Part shown: piece by piece, positions 5,063 through 6,986 of the stretch | Numbering within the stretch: position 1 is the first letter of the stretch | Layout: each line of letters starts with the position of its first letter | Assembly (NCBI GenBank): GCA_002436115.1 | Contig: DIXV01000138.1 | Span: 14,577 to 21,562, forward strand | DNA length: 6,986 nucleotides | Direction: 5' to 3' | Origin: Streptococcus sp. UBA6071 | GTDB lineage: Bacteria; Bacillota; Bacilli; Lactobacillales; Streptococcaceae | Program-made: the position numbers and the translations under genes | Notes under the pieces: generated by a model | What the model saw: only the letters and a program-made list of their open reading frames with translations | Database searches by the model: none | Told to the model about the DNA's origin: nothing

Positions 5063-5944
5063 ATGGCAATCGTTTCAGCAGAAAAATTTATCCAAGCAGC
5101 TCGTGAAAACGGCTATGCTGTGGGTGGATTCAATACAAACAACCTTGAGTGGACACAAGCTATCTTGCGTGCCGCAGAGGCTAAGAAAGCTCCAGTTCTT
5201 ATCCAAACATCAATGGGAGCAGCTAAGTACATGGGTGGTTACCAAGTTGCCCGCAACTTGATTGCGAACTTGGTTGACTCTATGGGTATTACGGTACCAG
5301 TTGCAATTCACCTTGACCATGGTCACTACGAAGATGCTTTGGCATGTATCGATGCTGGCTACACGTCAATCATGTTTGATGGTTCACACCTTTCAATCGA
5401 GGAAAACCTTGAAAAAGCTAAGGAAGTTGTTGCTTTGGCTCACGCAAAAGGTATCTCAGTTGAAGCTGAAGTTGGTACAATAGGTGGCGAAGAAGATGGT
5501 ATCGTTGGTAAGGGTGAACTTGCACCGATTGAAGATGCCGTTGCAATGGTTGAAACTGGCATTGACTTCTTGGCAGCAGGTATTGGTAATATTCACGGTC
5601 CATACCCAGCAAATTGGGAAGGTCTTGACCTTGACCACTTGAAGAAGTTGACAGATGCTCTTCCAGGTTTCCCAATCGTCTTGCATGGTGGTTCAGGTAT
5701 TCCAGATGACCAAATTAAAGAAGCTATCCGCCTAGGTGTTGCGAAAGTCAACGTGAACACTGAAGGACAAATCGCTTTTGCCAACGCAACTCGTGAGTTT
5801 GCGCGTGCGTACGATGCTAACGAAGCAGAATACGATGCTAAGAAACTCTTTGACCCACGTAAATTCTTGGCTCCAGGTGTTAAGGCTGTTCAAGTTGCAG
5901 TGGAAGAACGCATTGATGTCTTTGGTTCAGCAAACAAAGCTTAA
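5063..5944 (+). CDS. fba: Fructose-bisphosphate aldolase, class II
   Basis: This zinc-dependent glycolytic and gluconeogenic enzyme splits fructose 1,6-bisphosphate into dihydroxyacetone phosphate and glyceraldehyde 3-phosphate in the cytoplasm. The 293-residue length is usual for streptococci. Visible features are the catalytic D85 and zinc ligand H86 in HLDHGHYE (83-90), E135 in VEAEVG, zinc ligands H177 in GNIHGPYP and H207 in LHGGSG, and the phosphate-binding NVNT (229-232). The start follows AGGAGG (5049-5054) by 8 nt, an excellent ribosome-binding site. Codon use is strongly biased, as in highly expressed genes: of 21 leucines, 10 are TTG, 9 CTT and one each CTA and CTC. It is monocistronic, ending in a terminator 22 nt after the stop. 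Surface-exposed 'moonlighting' roles are reported in streptococci, but nothing in the sequence shows them. Confidence 0.97.
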   Translation: MAIVSAEKFIQAARENGYAVGGFNTNNLEWTQAILRAAEAKKAPVLIQTSMGAAKYMGGYQVARNLIANLVDSMGITVPVAIHLDHGHYEDALACIDAGYTSIMFDGSHLSIEENLEKAKEVVALAHAKGISVEAEVGTIGGEEDGIVGKGELAPIEDAVAMVETGIDFLAAGIGNIHGPYPANWEGLDLDHLKKLTDALPGFPIVLHGGSGIPDDQIKEAIRLGVAKVNVNTEGQIAFANATREFARAYDANEAEYDAKKLFDPRKFLAPGVKAVQVAVEERIDVFGSANKA

Positions 5945-5966
5945 AGCTTATACTATAATAGAAAAT

Positions 5967-5994
5967 GACTCTCTGTAAGAGGGTCTTTTCTTTT
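5967..5994 (+). terminator. fba intrinsic terminator
   Basis: GACTCTC (5967-5973) pairs with GAGGGTC (5979-5985), with one T-G pair and the loop TGTAA, followed by TTTTCTTTT. It stands 22 nt after the fba stop. Confidence 0.88.
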
Positions 5995-6024
5995 CGGTGA
6001 AGAAGAAAAGGGACAGGTCGTCTC

Positions 6025-6049
6025 TGCTATTTCTCTCCTCGAAATAGCA
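6025..6049. repeat. Hairpin between fba and rnc, no U-tract
   Basis: TGCTATTTC (6025-6033) and GAAATAGCA (6041-6049) form a perfect 9-bp stem with a 7-nt loop, TCTCCTC. It lies after the fba terminator and upstream of the predicted rnc promoter, so it is transcribed only if there is read-through or an earlier start. No T-run follows. Confidence 0.5.
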
Positions 6050-6079
6050 TAAGTGATTGGGGAAGGGCACCAGCAGAAA

Positions 6080-6109
6080 TTGTCGGATTTTACGGGTATA
6101 TGGTATAAT
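6080..6109 (+). promoter_or_regulatory. rnc-smc promoter
   Basis: A perfect TATAAT (6104-6109) preceded by TGG is an extended -10. TTGTCG at 6080-6085 is a modest -35 at 18 bp. Initiation near 6115 leaves a leader of about 20 nt and rules out a start at the upstream GTG (6053). AGGA (6127-6130) lies 6 nt before the rnc ATG. Confidence 0.75.
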
Positions 6110-6136
6110 AGACTTAGTTTATTAAAAGGAAGAGTC

Positions 6137-6832
6137 ATGAAAACGCTAAATAAAATATTAACAGCCGATTTTGGGTTGCACTTTGAAGATTTATCTTTGC
6201 TGGAGACAGCTTTTACGCATACGTCGTTTGCCAACGAGCATCGCCTCCTAAAAATTTCACACAATGAACGCCTGGAATTTTTAGGAGACGCTGTTCTTCA
6301 GCTTATTATTTCACGCTACCTTTATGAAAAATATCCCGACAGACCAGAAGGTGACATGTCTAAACTCCGTTCAACCTTTGTTCGTGAGGAGAGTCTGGCG
6401 GGCTTTTCGCGTACCTGTGGTTTTGATCGCTACATTAAGTTGGGCAAGGGAGAAGAAAAGTCTGGCGGTCGTAAGCGAGACACGATTTTAGGGGATGTTT
6501 TTGAAGCTTTTCTAGGAGCTTTGCTTTTAGATAGTGGTATTGAGGCAGTTGAACGATTTATCTATCAGGTCATGATTCCGCAGTTGGAACAAGGTAAATT
6601 TGAGAAAGTCGTGGACTATAAGACCAAACTTCAAGAATTTTTGCAAATCAATGGTGAAATTGACATTGACTATCAAGTCATCGCCGAGTCAGGCCCAGCT
6701 CATGATAAGCGATTCGAAGTCGTGGTTAAGGTGGCAGGCAAGATTAAAGGGAAAGGTCACGGCCGTTCCAAAAAACTAGCCGAGCAGGCGGCTGCCAAAA
6801 ATGCAGTAGAGGCAGGGGAGATATGTATTTAA
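6137..6832 (+). CDS. rnc: Ribonuclease III
   Basis: RNase III is the Mg2+-dependent endonuclease that cuts double-stranded RNA. It releases the 16S and 23S precursors and processes or degrades structured mRNAs and sense-antisense pairs. The 231-residue protein has the signature [12 protein letters not shown] (43-54) with catalytic E47 and D51, and a second acidic pair D120 and E123 in [14 protein letters not shown]. The nuclease domain ends near 155; a double-stranded RNA-binding domain (about 160-228) carries the basic [15 protein letters not shown] helix (209-223). The frame stays open upstream to a GTG at 6053, but that would include the promoter; the ATG at 6137 has AGGA 6 nt before it and gives the family's usual length. 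The gene overlaps smc by 10 nt, indicating an operon. Confidence 0.96.
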   Translation: MKTLNKILTADFGLHFEDLSLLETAFTHTSFANEHRLLKISHNERLEFLGDAVLQLIISRYLYEKYPDRPEGDMSKLRSTFVREESLAGFSRTCGFDRYIKLGKGEEKSGGRKRDTILGDVFEAFLGALLLDSGIEAVERFIYQVMIPQLEQGKFEKVVDYKTKLQEFLQINGEIDIDYQVIAESGPAHDKRFEVVVKVAGKIKGKGHGRSKKLAEQAAAKNAVEAGEICI

Positions 6833-6986
6833 AAGAAATTCAAATGCAGGGCTTTAAATCCTTTGCAGATAAAACCAGGATTGTCTTTGATCAAGGTGTC
6901 ACTGCTGTGGTGGGGCCAAACGGCTCAGGGAAATCAAATATTACCGAAAGTTTGCGATGGGCATTGGGAGAATCATCAGCAAAAAG
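6823..6986 (+). CDS. smc: Chromosome segregation protein SMC, N-terminal fragment (runs off the window)
   Basis: The first 54 residues of SMC are present. SMC is the ATP-driven ring protein that, with ScpA and ScpB, compacts and segregates the chromosome. Visible are [16 protein letters not shown] (1-16), the Walker A motif GPNGSGKS (31-38) and the following [16 protein letters not shown] (39-54), all typical of the SMC head. The rest, more than a thousand residues in this family, lies beyond the window edge; this is not a truncation of the gene. The ATG lies inside the end of rnc; GAGG (6809-6812) 10 nt upstream, or the closer AGGGGAG (6814-6820), could serve as ribosome-binding site. Translation is probably coupled to rnc. 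Confidence 0.96.
   Translation, partial: MYLKEIQMQGFKSFADKTRIVFDQGVTAVVGPNGSGKSNITESLRWALGESSAK

Noticed and set aside
5025..5261. A plus-strand frame overlapping the start of fba
   Set aside because: It is out of frame with fba, which has the strong ribosome-binding site, intact catalytic residues and typical codon use.
5951..5960. A TATAAT promoter after fba
   Set aside because: No -35 stands at 16-18 bp and the fba terminator lies immediately downstream, so a transcript from it would be stopped at once.
6053..6136. RNase III starting at GTG 6053 with 28 more residues
   Set aside because: The segment contains the predicted promoter (6080-6109), has no suitable ribosome-binding site, and the family normally starts near the ATG at 6137.
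1..6986. A novel defence, mobile or biosynthetic system
   Set aside because: Every long reading frame with good signals belongs to a well-known core family. There are no integrases, transposases, direct-repeat arrays or compositional breaks that I can see.

Overview
This window is core chromosome of a low-GC Gram-positive coccus, almost certainly Streptococcus and most like S. suis or a close relative. The evidence is a ComX-type competence box before comFA, long-form Hpf, class II aldolase, an rnc-smc pair, and protein sequences that resemble streptococcal orthologues as I remember them. The species call is inference. I see no phage, insertion sequence, CRISPR array or defence cassette.

Layout. 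Positions 1-1695 run on the minus strand: cysK (cysteine synthase, 49-972) and, upstream of it, a YigZ/IMPACT-family gene (1066-1695). The short gap between them holds the cysK promoter, a hairpin terminator for yigZ, and a sequence fitting the streptococcal CmbR 'CYS-box', which overlaps both the terminator and the last codons of yigZ. From about 1736 on, everything is on the plus strand. comFA and comFC (1751-3717) form a late-competence operon with a 16-nt gene overlap, driven by a near-consensus combox that almost touches the comFA start codon. hpf (3799-4338, ribosome hibernation factor) follows from its own strong promoter. Next come two hairpins without U-tracts, a tRNA-Leu with anticodon AAG (4527-4612) that has its own promoter and terminator, a 417-bp non-coding stretch, fba (5063-5944, glycolytic aldolase) with a terminator, and then rnc (6137-6832, RNase III) overlapping the start of smc (6823 to the window edge, partial).

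The genes are mostly independent housekeeping units: sulfur assimilation, DNA uptake, ribosome hibernation, translation, glycolysis, RNA processing and chromosome organisation. Close functional coupling is visible only for comFA-comFC (DNA import machinery) and, by overlapping translation, for rnc-smc. Starts were chosen from ribosome-binding sites: cysK begins at 972 rather than 990, and rnc at 6137 rather than 6053. The most interesting signals are regulatory: the composite CYS-box/terminator, the near-leaderless ComX promoter, the A34 leucine tRNA beside a CTT-rich gene, and unexplained hairpins between genes. Nothing here supports a new multi-gene system.
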